64,000 bases of DNA from Bacteroidales bacterium (GCA_016291185.1 JAEFAI010000007.1:23882-87881), one strand, 5' to 3'; shown: positions 25,430-36,320, counted from the first letter of the stretch. Numbers and translations are program-made. The notes: generated from the letters alone by a model not told the origin.

Positions 25430-25936
25430 CTACTCCTCGATCTCGAGTACCGGGATCGTCTTGGGAGCGGGAGCAGGGGCGGCCTTCTGGGGCCGTCCCG
25501 CTGTTTTTGCGGAAGCCGGGACAGGCTCCGGCCGAGTCACCATCGTATTCACGAGCTGGTTGTACTCCTGCTCCGTGATCATCTTGAAGGAGCCGTTGAT
25601 CTGCGCGCCCATCTCCACCTGGATACGGCGGACGTGGATGTTGCCGTTGACCACGGAAGAGCTCTTGAGCGAAAGCGTGTCGCTGACGAACACGTCTCCG
25701 TCCATCTTGCCCCAAAAATCAACCGTCGTTCCGAAGAGCTTGCCGGAGAGGCGGGCGGACTCGCCCACGACCACCTTCCCTTCGGAGAAGAGGGAACCAT
25801 CCACCTGACCATCCACACGGATGTCGGTAGATGAACTCAGATCGCCGCGGATGGCCGCACCCTGGGAGATACGGCTGACATCGTTCACGTTCTGTTCTAC
25901 TGTCTTGACAGGCTTGTTGTTCGGACTGAAATTCAT
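25430..25936 (-). CDS. bactofilin family cytoskeletal protein
   Basis: The 168-residue protein has the bactofilin (DUF583) beta-helix core at about residues 25-120: GAAIRGDLSSSTDIRVDGQV, GSLFSEGKVVVGESARLSG, and MDGDVFVSDTLSLKSSSVV. The tail after residue 130 is Pro/Ala-rich and unstructured. Bactofilins polymerise without nucleotide and organise cell shape or envelope enzymes. It lies 12 bp after the secA stop on the same strand, so it may be cotranscribed with secA. Confidence 0.9.
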   Translation of the reverse strand: MNFSPNNKPVKTVEQNVNDVSRISQGAAIRGDLSSSTDIRVDGQVDGSLFSEGKVVVGESARLSGKLFGTTVDFWGKMDGDVFVSDTLSLKSSSVVNGNIHVRRIQVEMGAQINGSFKMITEQEYNQLVNTMVTRPEPVPASAKTAGRPQKAAPAPAPKTIPVLEIEE

Positions 25937-25948
25937 GGCTATGTAGTT

Positions 25949-28900
25949 TTAGACCAGGCCTTTGCCGTGGCATTGTTTATACTTCTTTCCGCTGCCGCAC
26001 GGGCAGGGATCGTTGCGGCCCACCTGCTTGTCCACCTTGACCGGGGCATTCGCCTTCTGCTCGCCGTTGGTGCTCAGGTCGCTGTGGCGGGCCTGGAAGC
26101 GGGACATGTCGGTCTGCGGACGGACAGCACGCTGCGGCTGCTGCGGGCGGTCCTGGAGCGGCACGAAGGCCTTGAAGAGGAAGGACAGGACGTCCTGGTT
26201 GAGCGTCTCGAGCATCGAGGCGAAGAGGTTGTAACTCTCCAGCTTATAGACCACCACCGGATCCTTCTGCTCATAAGAAGCATTCTGGACGCTCTGCTTG
26301 AGGTCATCCATCTCGCGAAGGTGCTCCTTCCAGTGCTCGTCGATCTGATAGAGGATGATGTTCTTGCTCAGGGTCTTGGCGATCTCGCGGCCCTCGGAAT
26401 TATAGGCGCGCTCGAGGTTGACCGAGAGGGTCATCTGCTTGCGGCCGTCGGAGATAGGGATGGCGATGTTCTGATACATCGTGCCCTGCTTCTCAAAGAC
26501 ATCCTTGATAATCGGGTAGAGACGCTCCACGAGCGCATCCATCCTGCGGCGGTACACCGCCTGCATATGCTCAACGATGCGGTCTTCGATCTCGGCGGGC
26601 TTCGCCTTCTCGTAAGTGGCCTCGTCCAGACCGGAATCGATGGAGAGCTGGGCCATCAGCGAGACCTCGAACTCCTCGAACGGCAGGCCCTTGCAGCGGT
26701 CCACGAAGAGCGCAGCAGTGTCCTTCATCATATTCTGGAGGTCGATCTCGATCTTCTCGCCGCTGATGGCGTTGCGCCGGCGGGAGTAGATCGCTTCACG
26801 CTGATAGTTCATCACGTCGTCGTATTCGAGCAGGCGCTTACGGATGCCGAAGTTGTTCTCCTCGACCTTCTTCTGCGCATTCTCGATGGCGTTGGAGAGC
26901 ATCTTGCTCTCGAGGGCCTCGTCGTCCGCCATACCCATCTTGTCAACCATGCTGGCGATACGCTCAGAACCGAACAGTCGCATCAGCTTGTCTTCCAGGG
27001 AAATGTAGAACGTGGACGAACCCGGGTCGCCCTGACGGCCGGCACGGCCGCGCAGCTGGCGGTCAACGCGGCGGGAATCGTGGCGCTCGGTGCCGATGAT
27101 CGCGAGGCCGCCTGCGGCCTTCACGTCGTCGGAGAGCTTGATATCCGTACCACGGCCTGCCATGTTCGTGGCAATGGTCACGGCCGAGGTCTGGCCCGCC
27201 TGGGCCACGATCTCAGCCTCGCGGGCGTGCTCCTTGGCGTTCAGCACGTTGTGGCGGATGCCGCGCATCCGGAGCATGCGGCTCAGGAGCTCGGAGGTTT
27301 CGACGTCCGTCGTACCGACGAGCACCGGACGGCCTGCGTTCGACAGGTCCACAATGCGGTCGATGACGGCCGCATATTTTGCTTTCTTGGTCTTATAAAT
27401 CAAGTCGTTCTGGTCGTCGCGAATCACCGGGCGGTTGGTCGGGATGACCATCACATCCAGCTTGTAGATGCTCCAGAATTCGCCCGCCTCGGTCTCGGCC
27501 GTACCGGTCATACCGGCGAGCTTGTGGTACATACGGAAGTAGTTCTGCAGGGTGATCGTCGCGAAGGTCTGCGTGGCGCCTTCGACCTTGACGTTCTCCT
27601 TGGCCTCGACGGCCTGGTGCAGACCGTCACTCCAGCGGCGGCCCTCCATGATACGGCCCGTGGACTCGTCCACGATCTTGATCTTGCCGTCCATGATCAC
27701 GTAGTCCACGTCCTTCTCGAACATGGTGTAAGCCTTCAGGAGCTGGATGACCGTGTGCACGCGCTCGCTCTTGGTGGAGAAGTCCGCCATGAGCTCGTCC
27801 TTCTTCTGCTGCTTCTCCAGCAGCGTCTGGTCGGAGTGTTCGATCTCCGCCATGCGGGAACCCACGTCCGGCAGGACGAAGAAGTCGTCCTCGCCCACGC
27901 TCTTCGCCAGCACCTCGTGGCCCTTGTCGGTCATATCCACGGAGTGCAGCTGCTCGTTGATCACGAAATACAACGGATCCGTGACCACGGGCATCTCCTT
28001 CTCGTTGTCCTGCATGTAGTAGTTCTCCGCCTTCTGGAGGAGCACCTTCATACCCGGTTCGGAGAGGAACTTGATGAGCGGCTGGTATTTCGGCAGACCC
28101 TTGTGGGCCCGCAGGAGGAGCTTGCCGCCCTCGGCCTCGTCGCCCTCGGCGATCTTCTTCTTGGCCTCGTTGAGCACCTGGTTCACCAGGGTGCGCTGCG
28201 TCTGATAGAGCCGCTCCACGTAGGGACGGAACTCCATGAACTGCGCCTCGTCGGCCTCGTTGCGCGTGATCGGACCGGAGATGATGAGCGGGGTACGCGC
28301 ATCGTCGATGAGCACGGAGTCCACCTCATCCACGATGGCGAAATGGTGCTTGCGCTGCACCAGGTCATCCTGGCTGATGGCCATGTTGTCACGCAGGTAG
28401 TCGAAACCGAATTCGTTGTTCGTACCGAAGGTAATATCGCACTCGTAGGCCTTGCGGCGCGGGTCGGAGTTGGGCTGATGCTTGTCGATACAGTCCACGG
28501 ACAGGCCGTGGAACATATACAGCGGCCCCATCCACTCGGAGTCACGCTTGGACAGATAATCATTGACGGTCACCATGTGCACGCCTTTGCCCGCAAGGGC
28601 ATTCAGGAACACCGGCAGGGTCGCCACGAGGGTCTTGCCCTCGCCCGTCGCCATCTCCGCGATCTTGCCCTGATGCAGGGCGATGCCGCCGATGAGCTGG
28701 ACGTCGTAGTGGACCATGTCCCAGGTGATCTCGTTACCGCCGGCGAGCCAGTGGTTGCGGAAGATCGCCTTGTCGCCTTCGATGTCCACGAAGTCGTGGT
28801 TCACCGACAGGTCGCGGTCGAACTGCGTCGCGTTGACCGTGATGGTCTCGTGCTCCTTGAAGCGACGCGCCGTACTCTTCACGATGGCAAAAGCCTCCGG

Positions 28901-29224
28901 GAGAATCTCGTCGAGCGCCTTCTCGATGGCCTCGTCCTCGTCCTTGACAAGCTTGTCAGACTCGCTGGCCAGCCGTTCCTTCTCGGAAATGGGAATATCT
29001 TGATCCAGTTCTTGTTTAATCTCGTTGATGCGGTCCTCGAAAGGCTTCTCCACTTCGCGCAGCTGAGCGCGCAGCGCCGCGGAGCGGGCGCGGATGTCGT
29101 CGTCGGAGAGAGCGTCGATTTCCGGATAGACGGCGAGGATCTTGTCCAGGATGGGCTTCACGGCTTTGTAGTCGCGTTCCGACTTCGAACCGAAGATCTT
29201 GCCGATGACAGATGCAAATGACAT
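25949..29224 (-). CDS. secA: preprotein translocase ATPase SecA
   Basis: The 1091-residue motor drives proteins through SecYEG. Walker A is [11 protein letters not shown], the DEAD-type box is [14 protein letters not shown], and [12 protein letters not shown] and [12 protein letters not shown] complete the helicase motifs. The C-terminal zinc-binding tail [18 protein letters not shown] is complete, for SecB or lipid contact. The size, with insertions, matches Bacteroidota SecA. The promoter is unusually complete, with -33 and -7 boxes at 29311 and 29283. Confidence 0.97.
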   Translation of the reverse strand: MSFASVIGKIFGSKSERDYKAVKPILDKILAVYPEIDALSDDDIRARSAALRAQLREVEKPFEDRINEIKQELDQDIPISEKERLASESDKLVKDEDEAIEKALDEILPEAFAIVKSTARRFKEHETITVNATQFDRDLSVNHDFVDIEGDKAIFRNHWLAGGNEITWDMVHYDVQLIGGIALHQGKIAEMATGEGKTLVATLPVFLNALAGKGVHMVTVNDYLSKRDSEWMGPLYMFHGLSVDCIDKHQPNSDPRRKAYECDITFGTNNEFGFDYLRDNMAISQDDLVQRKHHFAIVDEVDSVLIDDARTPLIISGPITRNEADEAQFMEFRPYVERLYQTQRTLVNQVLNEAKKKIAEGDEAEGGKLLLRAHKGLPKYQPLIKFLSEPGMKVLLQKAENYYMQDNEKEMPVVTDPLYFVINEQLHSVDMTDKGHEVLAKSVGEDDFFVLPDVGSRMAEIEHSDQTLLEKQQKKDELMADFSTKSERVHTVIQLLKAYTMFEKDVDYVIMDGKIKIVDESTGRIMEGRRWSDGLHQAVEAKENVKVEGATQTFATITLQNYFRMYHKLAGMTGTAETEAGEFWSIYKLDVMVIPTNRPVIRDDQNDLIYKTKKAKYAAVIDRIVDLSNAGRPVLVGTTDVETSELLSRMLRMRGIRHNVLNAKEHAREAEIVAQAGQTSAVTIATNMAGRGTDIKLSDDVKAAGGLAIIGTERHDSRRVDRQLRGRAGRQGDPGSSTFYISLEDKLMRLFGSERIASMVDKMGMADDEALESKMLSNAIENAQKKVEENNFGIRKRLLEYDDVMNYQREAIYSRRRNAISGEKIEIDLQNMMKDTAALFVDRCKGLPFEEFEVSLMAQLSIDSGLDEATYEKAKPAEIEDRIVEHMQAVYRRRMDALVERLYPIIKDVFEKQGTMYQNIAIPISDGRKQMTLSVNLERAYNSEGREIAKTLSKNIILYQIDEHWKEHLREMDDLKQSVQNASYEQKDPVVVYKLESYNLFASMLETLNQDVLSFLFKAFVPLQDRPQQPQRAVRPQTDMSRFQARHSDLSTNGEQKANAPVKVDKQVGRNDPCPCGSGKKYKQCHGKGLV

Positions 29225-29282
29225 TTTGACAGTATTATTCGTTTTCTGTGTGCATATACGTACGCGCAGGCGCGTAATCGTA

Positions 29283-29319
29283 CAAAGTTAGCGCATTTAC
29301 AGCAACTTTGCAAATGCGC
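29283..29319 (-). promoter_or_regulatory. secA promoter with overlapping inverted repeat
   Basis: On the minus strand the -33 TTTG (29311-29314) and the -7 TAACTTTG (29283-29290) are 20 bp apart, the expected Bacteroidetes spacing. The inverted repeat GCGCATTT (29291-29298) / AAATGCGC (29312-29319) covers the spacer and the -33 box, and could be an operator. Confidence 0.6.
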
Positions 29320-29367
29320 TCCCTCTTCTGCAAAAACCACACCTGACAGGTGCGTATCTCCAGGACA

Positions 29368-31797
29368 CTACTTAATGACGATGTTGGTCCGGACGGTGGC
29401 GTAGGGCGAACTGACGCTCAGCGTGGCAATGCCCGCCTGACCGCGCAGGGAGCGGACGACCGCCAGCGCCTTGCCGCTGAAGAGGGCTTTTTCGTCGCCC
29501 TTCAGCGAGAGCGTATCGGCGGCGTTGCCGTTGTCCACGCCCACCAGCTCTCCCGCACCGTCCACGCTGAAGCACAGCAGGTCGGAGGCATCCGGCACCA
29601 CGCGTCCGTCGGCGTCCAGCGCCTCCACGGTCACGTAGGCGAGATCATAGCCGTCGGCGGCAAGGGTCGTCCGGTCGGGCGTCAGGCGCAGCGTAACGGG
29701 AGCACCCGATGTGTAGCGCGCCTCGCGGGCCACCTCCTTGCCATTCCGGTAGGATACCGCCTCGATTCGCCCGGGCTCGAACGGGACGTCCAGCCACTCC
29801 GCGTGGAGCTGCGTGTGCGTCTTCGCCCGCCGGCCCTGGGATACGCCGTTCAGGAAGAGCTCCACCTCGTCGGCGTTGTTGTAGTACGCCCAGACATCCA
29901 CGCTCTGAGCGGGCTTCCAGTTCCAGTGCGGGAAGAGGTGCAGCACCGTCTTGTCCGTCCACTCGGACTGATACATCCAGTACGCATCTTTCGGGAACCC
30001 GGCCAGGTCCACGACGCCAAAGTACGAGCTGCGTGACGGCCATCCGTAAGGCGTCGGCTCACCCAGATAGTCGAATCCCGTCCAGATAAAGGTGCCCGCG
30101 ATGAAGTCGCGGTCGCGCACAGCGATCCAGGCTTCCTCGTGATAATTCGCCCATGGGGCGCAGCAAGCGTCGTAGGCCGTGACCTGGTGATTCCAGTCTA
30201 CCTCGTCCTCGGCGGTGTACTGCCAGCCGCGGCTCGGCAGCTTCTTGCGGTCGGTCGAAGGTTGGAAATACATCCCCCGGCTGTTCAGCGAGGAAACAGT
30301 CTCGGAGCCGATCAGCGGCTTGTCCGGGAACCAGGCGCGGCAGGAATCGTACAGATGCGGATGGTAGTTGAATCCATAGACGTCCAGCGCGCCGCTGCGC
30401 AGCAGGTTATTGCCCGGCCAGACGCCGTTGCAGCCGGCCGTGATGGCGCGGGTGGTATCCAGGTCGCGGATGAGCTGCGCCATGTGGCGCGTGAGTTCGA
30501 CGTTCGCCTCCGGCTCGTCGAAGGGCGAATCGCTCTGCTCGATGATCTCGTTGCCGATGCTCCACATCACCACCGAGGGGTGGTTGCGGTCACGGCGCAC
30601 GAAGTCCTGCATGTCGCGAACGTGCCATTCGTCGAAAAAGCGGGAGTAGTCGTAGCGGGTTTTGGGCTTGCGCCACATGTCCATCGCCTCGTCCATGACC
30701 AGCAGGCCCCGCTCGTCGCAGAGCTCAAGCAGCTCCCGGGCAGGCGGGTTGTGGGAAGTGCGGATGGCGTTCACGCCCATGTCCTGCAGGATCTGCAGCT
30801 CGCGCTCCAAGGCGCGGCGGTGCACAGCGGTGCCGAGACAACCCATGTCGTGGTGCAGGCAGACGCCCCGCAACTTGAGCGGCCGGCCGTTCAGGAAGAA
30901 GCCCCGGTCAGCGTCCCAGTCCGTTGTTCGGACGCCGAAACGGACGGCGTAGTTATCCTCCTGCCCTGCCGCGGACACCTTCACGTGCGCGGTATATAAA
31001 TAGGGATCATCTACGTCCCAGCGTCGGGGCGTCTTGAGCTCCAGGCGCGTCTCGAAGACCGGCGCGCCAAGCGCGGAAGTTCTTGCCACCGTGCGCCCAC
31101 GCGCGTCTGCGATCCGGATATCGTACTGCAGGTCCTGCCCAGGCGCACTGCCCTCGGTCTCGACGGTCAGCACCACGGTGGCCCGCTCGTCCGAGACATT
31201 CGTCGTGCGCACATAGACCCCGTCATAGGCCACGTGGAGCGGGTCGCAGACGACCAGCCGCACGGGGCGGTAGATACCGCAGCCGGCGTACCAGCGAGAG
31301 TTGGGCTGCTCGGCGTTGTCGCAGCGGACCGCAATCACGTTATCGCCCGGCTGCAGGCAAGCGGTAATATCATAAGAAAAGGAACTATAGCCGTACGGAC
31401 GCGTGCCCAGGGCCAGCCCGTTCACATAGACGGTGCTGTTCATGAACACGCCGTCGAATTCCACGCGGACGCATTTGACAGCCCGGCCGTCAGGACCGAA
31501 GACGCCTGTAGGCGCCTCGAAATGCTTTCGGTACCAGCCAACCCCGCCCGGCAACGCACCGCCTCCGGGGGTGGAAGGGTTGTCCGCGGAGAATTCCCCT
31601 TCGATGCTCCAGTCGTGGGGCAGGTGCAGCGCACGCCAGGCGCCGTCGTCGAAGGCGCTCTGTGCGTAGGCCGGCTCGTCGCCGAGGGTGAATTTCCAGT
31701 CGAAATTGAAATCTTCGCCGCGCTGCAGGGTCCCGGTGTCGGCAAGGCAACCGGCCAGCAGGAGCAGCGGCAACAAGGTTATCAGCAAGCGTTTCAT
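29368..31797 (-). CDS. glycoside hydrolase family 2 lipoprotein (beta-galactosidase-like)
   Basis: The 809-residue enzyme has a lipoprotein signal (lipobox LLAGC, Cys17), a GH2 sugar-binding domain (LPHDWSIEGEF), an immunoglobulin-like domain, the catalytic barrel and a C-terminal beta domain of the DUF4982 type. The acid/base Glu is in MWSIGNEIIEQ and the nucleophile Glu in PLIGSETVSS. Specificity (galactosidase, xylosidase or glucuronidase) cannot be read from sequence. It lies just downstream of the xylose operon but behind a terminator, with its own -7 box 5 bases before the ATG. Confidence 0.9.
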   Translation of the reverse strand: MKRLLITLLPLLLLAGCLADTGTLQRGEDFNFDWKFTLGDEPAYAQSAFDDGAWRALHLPHDWSIEGEFSADNPSTPGGGALPGGVGWYRKHFEAPTGVFGPDGRAVKCVRVEFDGVFMNSTVYVNGLALGTRPYGYSSFSYDITACLQPGDNVIAVRCDNAEQPNSRWYAGCGIYRPVRLVVCDPLHVAYDGVYVRTTNVSDERATVVLTVETEGSAPGQDLQYDIRIADARGRTVARTSALGAPVFETRLELKTPRRWDVDDPYLYTAHVKVSAAGQEDNYAVRFGVRTTDWDADRGFFLNGRPLKLRGVCLHHDMGCLGTAVHRRALERELQILQDMGVNAIRTSHNPPARELLELCDERGLLVMDEAMDMWRKPKTRYDYSRFFDEWHVRDMQDFVRRDRNHPSVVMWSIGNEIIEQSDSPFDEPEANVELTRHMAQLIRDLDTTRAITAGCNGVWPGNNLLRSGALDVYGFNYHPHLYDSCRAWFPDKPLIGSETVSSLNSRGMYFQPSTDRKKLPSRGWQYTAEDEVDWNHQVTAYDACCAPWANYHEEAWIAVRDRDFIAGTFIWTGFDYLGEPTPYGWPSRSSYFGVVDLAGFPKDAYWMYQSEWTDKTVLHLFPHWNWKPAQSVDVWAYYNNADEVELFLNGVSQGRRAKTHTQLHAEWLDVPFEPGRIEAVSYRNGKEVAREARYTSGAPVTLRLTPDRTTLAADGYDLAYVTVEALDADGRVVPDASDLLCFSVDGAGELVGVDNGNAADTLSLKGDEKALFSGKALAVVRSLRGQAGIATLSVSSPYATVRTNIVIK

Positions 31798-31802
31798 AAA
31801 TG

Positions 31803-31810
31803 CAAAGATA
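31803..31810 (-). promoter_or_regulatory. -7 promoter box of the GH2 gene
   Basis: TATCTTTG on the minus strand ends 5 bases before the ATG, immediately after the T-run of the xyl terminator. The transcript would be nearly leaderless. Confidence 0.55.
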
Positions 31811-31812
31811 AC

Positions 31813-31847
31813 AAAAAACCGGCCGGATGAAGTATCCGGCCGGTTTT
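31813..31847 (-). terminator. Rho-independent terminator of the xyl operon
   Basis: A 14-bp stem (ACCGGCCGGAT paired with its complement, flanked by A/T pairs) with a 5-nt loop, followed on the minus strand by a run of T. It lies 21 bp after the xylE stop. Confidence 0.88.
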
Positions 31848-31867
31848 CACTTGAAGGTTCAGCAAAA

Positions 31868-33292
31868 TTATTTCGCTTGCTGACGGCTGCGCCAGAGCGC
31901 GGACATATCCTCGAGGGTCTTGCCCTTGGTCTCGGGGACCAGACGCCACACGAAGAAGGCGGCCAGCAGGCACATCGCGCAGTAGAGACCGTAGGTGAAA
32001 GCCGGACTCCAGGTGTAGAGCGGCACGAAGGTGGAGCTCACGATGAAGTTCGAAATCCACTGGAAGGCCACGGCGATAGCCACGGCGGCGCCACGGATCG
32101 TGTTCGGGAAGATCTCGGAGATGAGTACCCAGCAGATCGGGCCCCAGCTGAACATGAAGGACGCGGAGTAGATCATGATGCTGAGCACGCCCACGATACC
32201 GGGCACGCCCGGAACCGCGTCCGCCAGAGCCACACCGAGGGCACCCAGGGCCATGCCCAGGGAGCCGGTGATCAGCAGCGGCTTGCGGCCGAGCTTCTCC
32301 ACGGTGAAGATGGCGACAAGCGTGAAGCTGATGTTCACGATACCCATCATCACGGTCTGCGTCATCGGATTGCCCATGCCCATCGACTCGAAGATGCGCG
32401 GCGCGAAGTACAGCACGGCGTTGATGCCGACAAACTGCTGGAACACGCTGAGCATGCAGCCGATGAAGATGACGATGAAGCCGTAGGCCATGAGCTTCTC
32501 CTTCTTCTCCACGACGGTGTTCTTGATGTCGGAGAGAATCTGGTTAGCTGCGGTGCTGCCGTTGATACGGGAGAGCACAGCCAGGGCCTTGTCATCCTGG
32601 CCGGACATCACGAGGTAACGCGGCGTCTCAGGCACGAGGAGGATCAGCAGGGTAAAGAGACCTGCCGGCACACACTCGGAGCCGAACATCAGACGCCAGC
32701 CCACTTGGTTCGTCCATTCGACGACGGCGGGATCGTTCTTGTGAGACTGGAGGATGAGGAAGTTCACGAAGTACACGACCAGCTGGCCGAAGATAATCGC
32801 GAACTGGTTCCAGGACACCAGCGTACCGCGCTTGTTGGCCGGAGCCACCTCGGCGATGTACATCGGGCAGATGGCGGAAGCCATACCCACGCCGATGCCG
32901 CCGAGCACACGGTAGAGGTTGAACGCAATCCACAGGGAGTGGGTAGGCACGCCCTTCTCGAAGAACAGGAACTCCGGGTAGTAGGAACCGGCGGCGCTCA
33001 GGAAGAAGCAGACACCTGCGAAGAACAGGCTCTTCTTACGGCCGAACTTGCCGGCGAATAGACCGGAGAGTGCGCTACCGATGATGCAACCGATCAGAGC
33101 GCTGGAAGAGGTGAAGCCGTGCAGGACATCGGTGTAATCGAAGTCTGAGGCGCTCTCGAAGAACGCCTGCAGACCTCGTTCTGCACCGGAAATCACGGCC
33201 GTATCGTATCCGAACAGCAGGCCGCCAAGCACGGCGACAAGCACGATCGAAAACAGATACGCACCTGATCCTTTATCTTGCTGAGCAGCCAT
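31868..33292 (-). CDS. xylE: MFS sugar:proton symporter, probably xylose
   Basis: The 474-residue protein has 12 predicted membrane helices and sugar-porter motifs: LLFGYDTAVISG in helix 1, GKFGRKKSL in the helix 2-3 loop, RVLGGIGVGMASAICPMYIAE in helices 4-5, PETPRYLV after helix 6, and VPETKGKTLEDM at the C-terminus. Its start is 2 bp after the xylA stop, so xylose is the likely substrate, although other pentoses are possible. It is the last gene of xylB-xylA-xylE and is followed by a strong terminator. Confidence 0.9.
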   Translation of the reverse strand: MAAQQDKGSGAYLFSIVLVAVLGGLLFGYDTAVISGAERGLQAFFESASDFDYTDVLHGFTSSSALIGCIIGSALSGLFAGKFGRKKSLFFAGVCFFLSAAGSYYPEFLFFEKGVPTHSLWIAFNLYRVLGGIGVGMASAICPMYIAEVAPANKRGTLVSWNQFAIIFGQLVVYFVNFLILQSHKNDPAVVEWTNQVGWRLMFGSECVPAGLFTLLILLVPETPRYLVMSGQDDKALAVLSRINGSTAANQILSDIKNTVVEKKEKLMAYGFIVIFIGCMLSVFQQFVGINAVLYFAPRIFESMGMGNPMTQTVMMGIVNISFTLVAIFTVEKLGRKPLLITGSLGMALGALGVALADAVPGVPGIVGVLSIMIYSASFMFSWGPICWVLISEIFPNTIRGAAVAIAVAFQWISNFIVSSTFVPLYTWSPAFTYGLYCAMCLLAAFFVWRLVPETKGKTLEDMSALWRSRQQAK

Positions 33293-33294
33293 TA

Positions 33295-34614
33295 CTACTT
33301 CGCGTAAAGATTCAGGAAGGTTTCATACAGCTCCTGCTTACCGGAAGCGACCTTCGGCTCGCCATTCTTCTTGGCATAGTCGTAGAGCTCCTCGAGCGTA
33401 GCCTTGCCATCCTCGAACTTCTTGCCGAGGCCGCTGTCGAAGGAAGCGTAACGCTCCTTGACCATCTTGCAGATCGGGCTCTCCTCGAGCACGGCGGCGG
33501 CGTTGAGCAGGGCGTGAGCCATAGCGTCCATCGCGCTGATGTGGGCGATGAAGATATCCTCAGGATCGGTGGAGGAACGACGGAGCTTCGCGTCGAAGTT
33601 GGTACCGCCATCCTTGAAACCGCCGTTGCGGATGATCTGCATCATAGCCTGGGTGAGATCGTACGGATCCACCGGGAACTGGTCGGTATCCCAGCCGTTC
33701 TGAGCGTCGCCGCGGTTGGCGTCGATGCTGCCGAGGAAACCGTTGTCAACGGCCACGGTGAGCTCGTGCTCGAAGGTGTGGCCGGCGAGGGTGGCGTGGT
33801 TGACCTCGATGTTCACCTTGAAGTCCTTGTCCAGACCGTTGGCACGGAGGAAACCGATCACGGTCTCGGTGTCGACGTCATACTGGTGCTTGGTCGGCTC
33901 CATCGGCTTCGGCTCGATGAGGAAGGTGCCCTTGAAACCGTTGGCGCGAGCGTAGTCGCGGGCGGCGGTGAGCATCTTGGCGAGGTGATCCTTCTCACGC
34001 TGCATCTGGGTGTTCAGCAGGCTGTAGTAACCCTCACGGCCACCCCAGAACACGTAACCGGTGCCGCCCAGCTTGATGGTGGCATCGATGGCGTTCTTGA
34101 TCTGGAGAGCGGCGCGGGCGACCACGTCGAACTGCGGGTTGGTAGCGGCACCGTTCATGTAACGCTTGTTACCGAACACGTTGGCGGTACCCCACAGGTT
34201 CTTGATGCCGGTAGCCTTCTGCTTCTCGAGCAGATAGTCAGTGATGTCCTTCATGCGGGCCTCGTACTCGGCGATATCCTCGGTGTCCTCCACCAGGTCG
34301 ATATCGTGGAAGCAGTAGTAACCGATACCGAGCTTCTCCATGATCTCGAAGCCGGCGTCAGCCTTCTCACGGGCGCGGGTGTAAGGGCAGTCAGCCTTGT
34401 CCCACTCGTAGCTGCGGGTCTGGCCACCGAACGGGTCGCCGGACGCCTGGCCGAGGGTGTGCCACCATGCCATGGCGAATTTCAGCCAATCCTTCATCTT
34501 CTTGCCGCAGACAACCTGCTCGGCGTTGTAATAATGGAAAGCGAGGGGATTCTTGGAATCCTGGCCTTCGAATTTGATTTTCCCAATACCAGGGAAGTAC
34601 TCTTTGTTTGCCAT
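33295..34614 (-). CDS. xylA: xylose isomerase
   Basis: The 439-residue enzyme converts D-xylose to D-xylulose. Active-site segments are complete: [12 protein letters not shown] (catalytic His), [45 protein letters not shown] and [20 protein letters not shown] with the metal-binding acids. Length matches the long (class II) xylose isomerases of Bacteroidota. It lies 35 bp downstream of xylB and 2 bp upstream of the transporter. Confidence 0.97.
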   Translation of the reverse strand: MANKEYFPGIGKIKFEGQDSKNPLAFHYYNAEQVVCGKKMKDWLKFAMAWWHTLGQASGDPFGGQTRSYEWDKADCPYTRAREKADAGFEIMEKLGIGYYCFHDIDLVEDTEDIAEYEARMKDITDYLLEKQKATGIKNLWGTANVFGNKRYMNGAATNPQFDVVARAALQIKNAIDATIKLGGTGYVFWGGREGYYSLLNTQMQREKDHLAKMLTAARDYARANGFKGTFLIEPKPMEPTKHQYDVDTETVIGFLRANGLDKDFKVNIEVNHATLAGHTFEHELTVAVDNGFLGSIDANRGDAQNGWDTDQFPVDPYDLTQAMMQIIRNGGFKDGGTNFDAKLRRSSTDPEDIFIAHISAMDAMAHALLNAAAVLEESPICKMVKERYASFDSGLGKKFEDGKATLEELYDYAKKNGEPKVASGKQELYETFLNLYAK

Positions 34615-34649
34615 AATTTGATAAAATAAGATTGATTATTGGTTGTTTT

Positions 34650-36131
34650 TTACTTGAGTGCATTGCTAACTTCCTGCTTCCAGTGGCCGTAGGCCTCTTC
34701 GAGCGGCTGCTTCCAGCTCTTCTCCGGCTCGATGGTATCCAGCTTCTGGAGCGTGGCGAAGGCCTCGTCCGTGGTCTTGTAGATACCGGCACCCAGCGCG
34801 GCGCCGCGGGCAGCGCCCAGCGAGCCGTCGGTGTCGAAGAGTTCGATGCGGGCGTCGCACAGGGTGGCGAGCGTCGAGCGGAAGAGCGGGCTGAGGAACA
34901 TATTGGCCTTGCCGGCGCGGATCACGTCAGGCTTCAGACCCATTTCCTTCATGATATCGATGCCGTAGCGGAAGGAGAACGCGATGCCTTCCTGGACGGC
35001 GCGCAGGATGTGCGCCTTGCTGTGGCGCACCAGGTCCACGCCCACGAGGCGGGCGCCGGTGGTGCGGTTCGCGAGGACGCGCTCCGCGCCGTTGCCGAAC
35101 GGCAGCACGAGCAGGCCGTCAGCGCCCACGGGGGCGGAAGCGGCCAGGTCATTCATTTCAGGATAAGAGAGTTCCGGGGTGATGTTGTGATGCGCCCAGG
35201 AATTCATGATGCCGGTACCGTTGATGCAGAGCAGCACGCCGAGGACCGGGTTGTCCACCTGTGCGGTGACGTGCAGGAAGGTGTTGACACGCGACTGCGG
35301 GTCGAACTTCTCCACGTCGGTCACGCCATAGACGACACCGCTGGTGCCGCCCGTCGCGGCGATCTCGCCCGGCTTCAGGACGTCCAGGGAGAAGGCGTTG
35401 TTCGGCTGGTCGCCGGCGCGGTAGGACACGGGAATGCCGGCGGGGAGGCCCAGCTCGGCGGCCACCGCGGCCGTCACCTTGCCCTGCTCGCCGATGGCCT
35501 TCACCACCGGGCAGAATTTATCGGACTCGATGCCGTAGTAGTCGGCCACGAAGTGGGCGCGACGGCGGTCCATGAAGTCCCACAGGATGCCCTCGGACAT
35601 ACCCGTAGCCGTTGTCGTGGCCTCACCGGTCAGACGGTAGGCGATGTAATCGCCGGGGAGCATGAAGCGCCAGATCTTGGCATACACGTCCGGCTCGTTG
35701 CGCTTCACCCAGGCCAGCTTGGAAGCCGTGAAGTTGCCCGGAGAGTTGAGCAGGTGCTCCATGCAGCGGTCATAACCGATGGCCTGCAGGGCCTCGGCAC
35801 CGATCGCGACGGCGCGGGAGTCGCACCAGATGATGGCGTCGCGCACCGGCTCGCCGTTCTTGTCCAGGGCCACGAGGCCGTGCATCTGGTAGGAGATACC
35901 GATCGACTGAACCTGGCTCAGGTCATAGCCGGCGGCAGCCATCTCCTTGATGCCCTCTGCCATATATTTCCACCAGGACTTCGGGTCCTGCTCCGCCCAA
36001 CCCTTCTGGACCGCCTTGATAGGGGCCTCGGATTTGGGGTTGGTGGCTGAACAAACACATTTGCCTCCCTTGATGTCCAGGAGGGCTACTTTGACGGATG
36101 AAGATCCGACATCGATTCCCAATGAGTACAT
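34650..36131 (-). CDS. xylB: xylulokinase
   Basis: The 493-residue FGGY kinase phosphorylates D-xylulose. The N-terminal phosphate loop is SLGIDVGSSSVKVALLD, followed by GWAEQDPKSWW; the second domain has ATGGTSGVVYG and ALGAGIYKT. The start MYSLGID (ATG) was chosen because the in-frame TTG six codons upstream lies only 5 bases past the -7 box. It is the first gene of the operon; no xylose regulator is adjacent. Confidence 0.94.
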   Translation of the reverse strand: MYSLGIDVGSSSVKVALLDIKGGKCVCSATNPKSEAPIKAVQKGWAEQDPKSWWKYMAEGIKEMAAAGYDLSQVQSIGISYQMHGLVALDKNGEPVRDAIIWCDSRAVAIGAEALQAIGYDRCMEHLLNSPGNFTASKLAWVKRNEPDVYAKIWRFMLPGDYIAYRLTGEATTTATGMSEGILWDFMDRRRAHFVADYYGIESDKFCPVVKAIGEQGKVTAAVAAELGLPAGIPVSYRAGDQPNNAFSLDVLKPGEIAATGGTSGVVYGVTDVEKFDPQSRVNTFLHVTAQVDNPVLGVLLCINGTGIMNSWAHHNITPELSYPEMNDLAASAPVGADGLLVLPFGNGAERVLANRTTGARLVGVDLVRHSKAHILRAVQEGIAFSFRYGIDIMKEMGLKPDVIRAGKANMFLSPLFRSTLATLCDARIELFDTDGSLGAARGAALGAGIYKTTDEAFATLQKLDTIEPEKSWKQPLEEAYGHWKQEVSNALK

Positions 36132-36154
36132 TTCTTCGTTTTGTTTCAAGTTGT

Positions 36155-36162
36155 CAAATTTA
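36155..36162 (-). promoter_or_regulatory. -7 promoter box of the xyl operon
   Basis: TAAATTTG on the minus strand, 23 bases before the xylB ATG and exactly 20 bp, start to start, from the divergent tRNA box at 36175. Confidence 0.6.
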
Positions 36163-36174
36163 CGAATTATTTGC

Positions 36175-36182
36175 TATATTTG
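36175..36182 (+). promoter_or_regulatory. -7 promoter box of tRNA-Gly
   Basis: TATATTTG matches TAnnTTTG and lies 61 bases before the first base of the tRNA. Confidence 0.6.
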
Positions 36183-36243
36183 CATCGGCATTGAGTTAAA
36201 ATTGTGGCCAAACAATTTCAAATCTGATTCAATGTTGCACTTA

Positions 36244-36317
36244 GCAGGATTAGCACATCGGTAGTGCATTGGCTTCCCAAGCCAAGGAGGAGGGTTCGAC
36301 TCCCTTATCCTGCTCCA
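36244..36317 (+). tRNA. tRNA-Gly (anticodon CCC)
   Basis: All cloverleaf stems form: acceptor GCAGGAT/ATCCTGC, D-stem GCAC/GTGC with GG in the loop, anticodon stem TTGGC/GCCAA with loop TTCCCAA (anticodon CCC), 4-nt variable loop, and T-stem GAGGG/CCCTT with loop TTCGACT. The discriminator base is T and the 3' CCA is encoded. Confidence 0.97.
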
Positions 36318-36320
36318 GGG

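Noticed and set aside
25967..29221. 1084-codon open frame on the plus strand opposite secA
   Set aside because: Antisense shadow; its composition (His, Arg, Leu, Val runs) is that of reversed coding DNA and it has no motifs.
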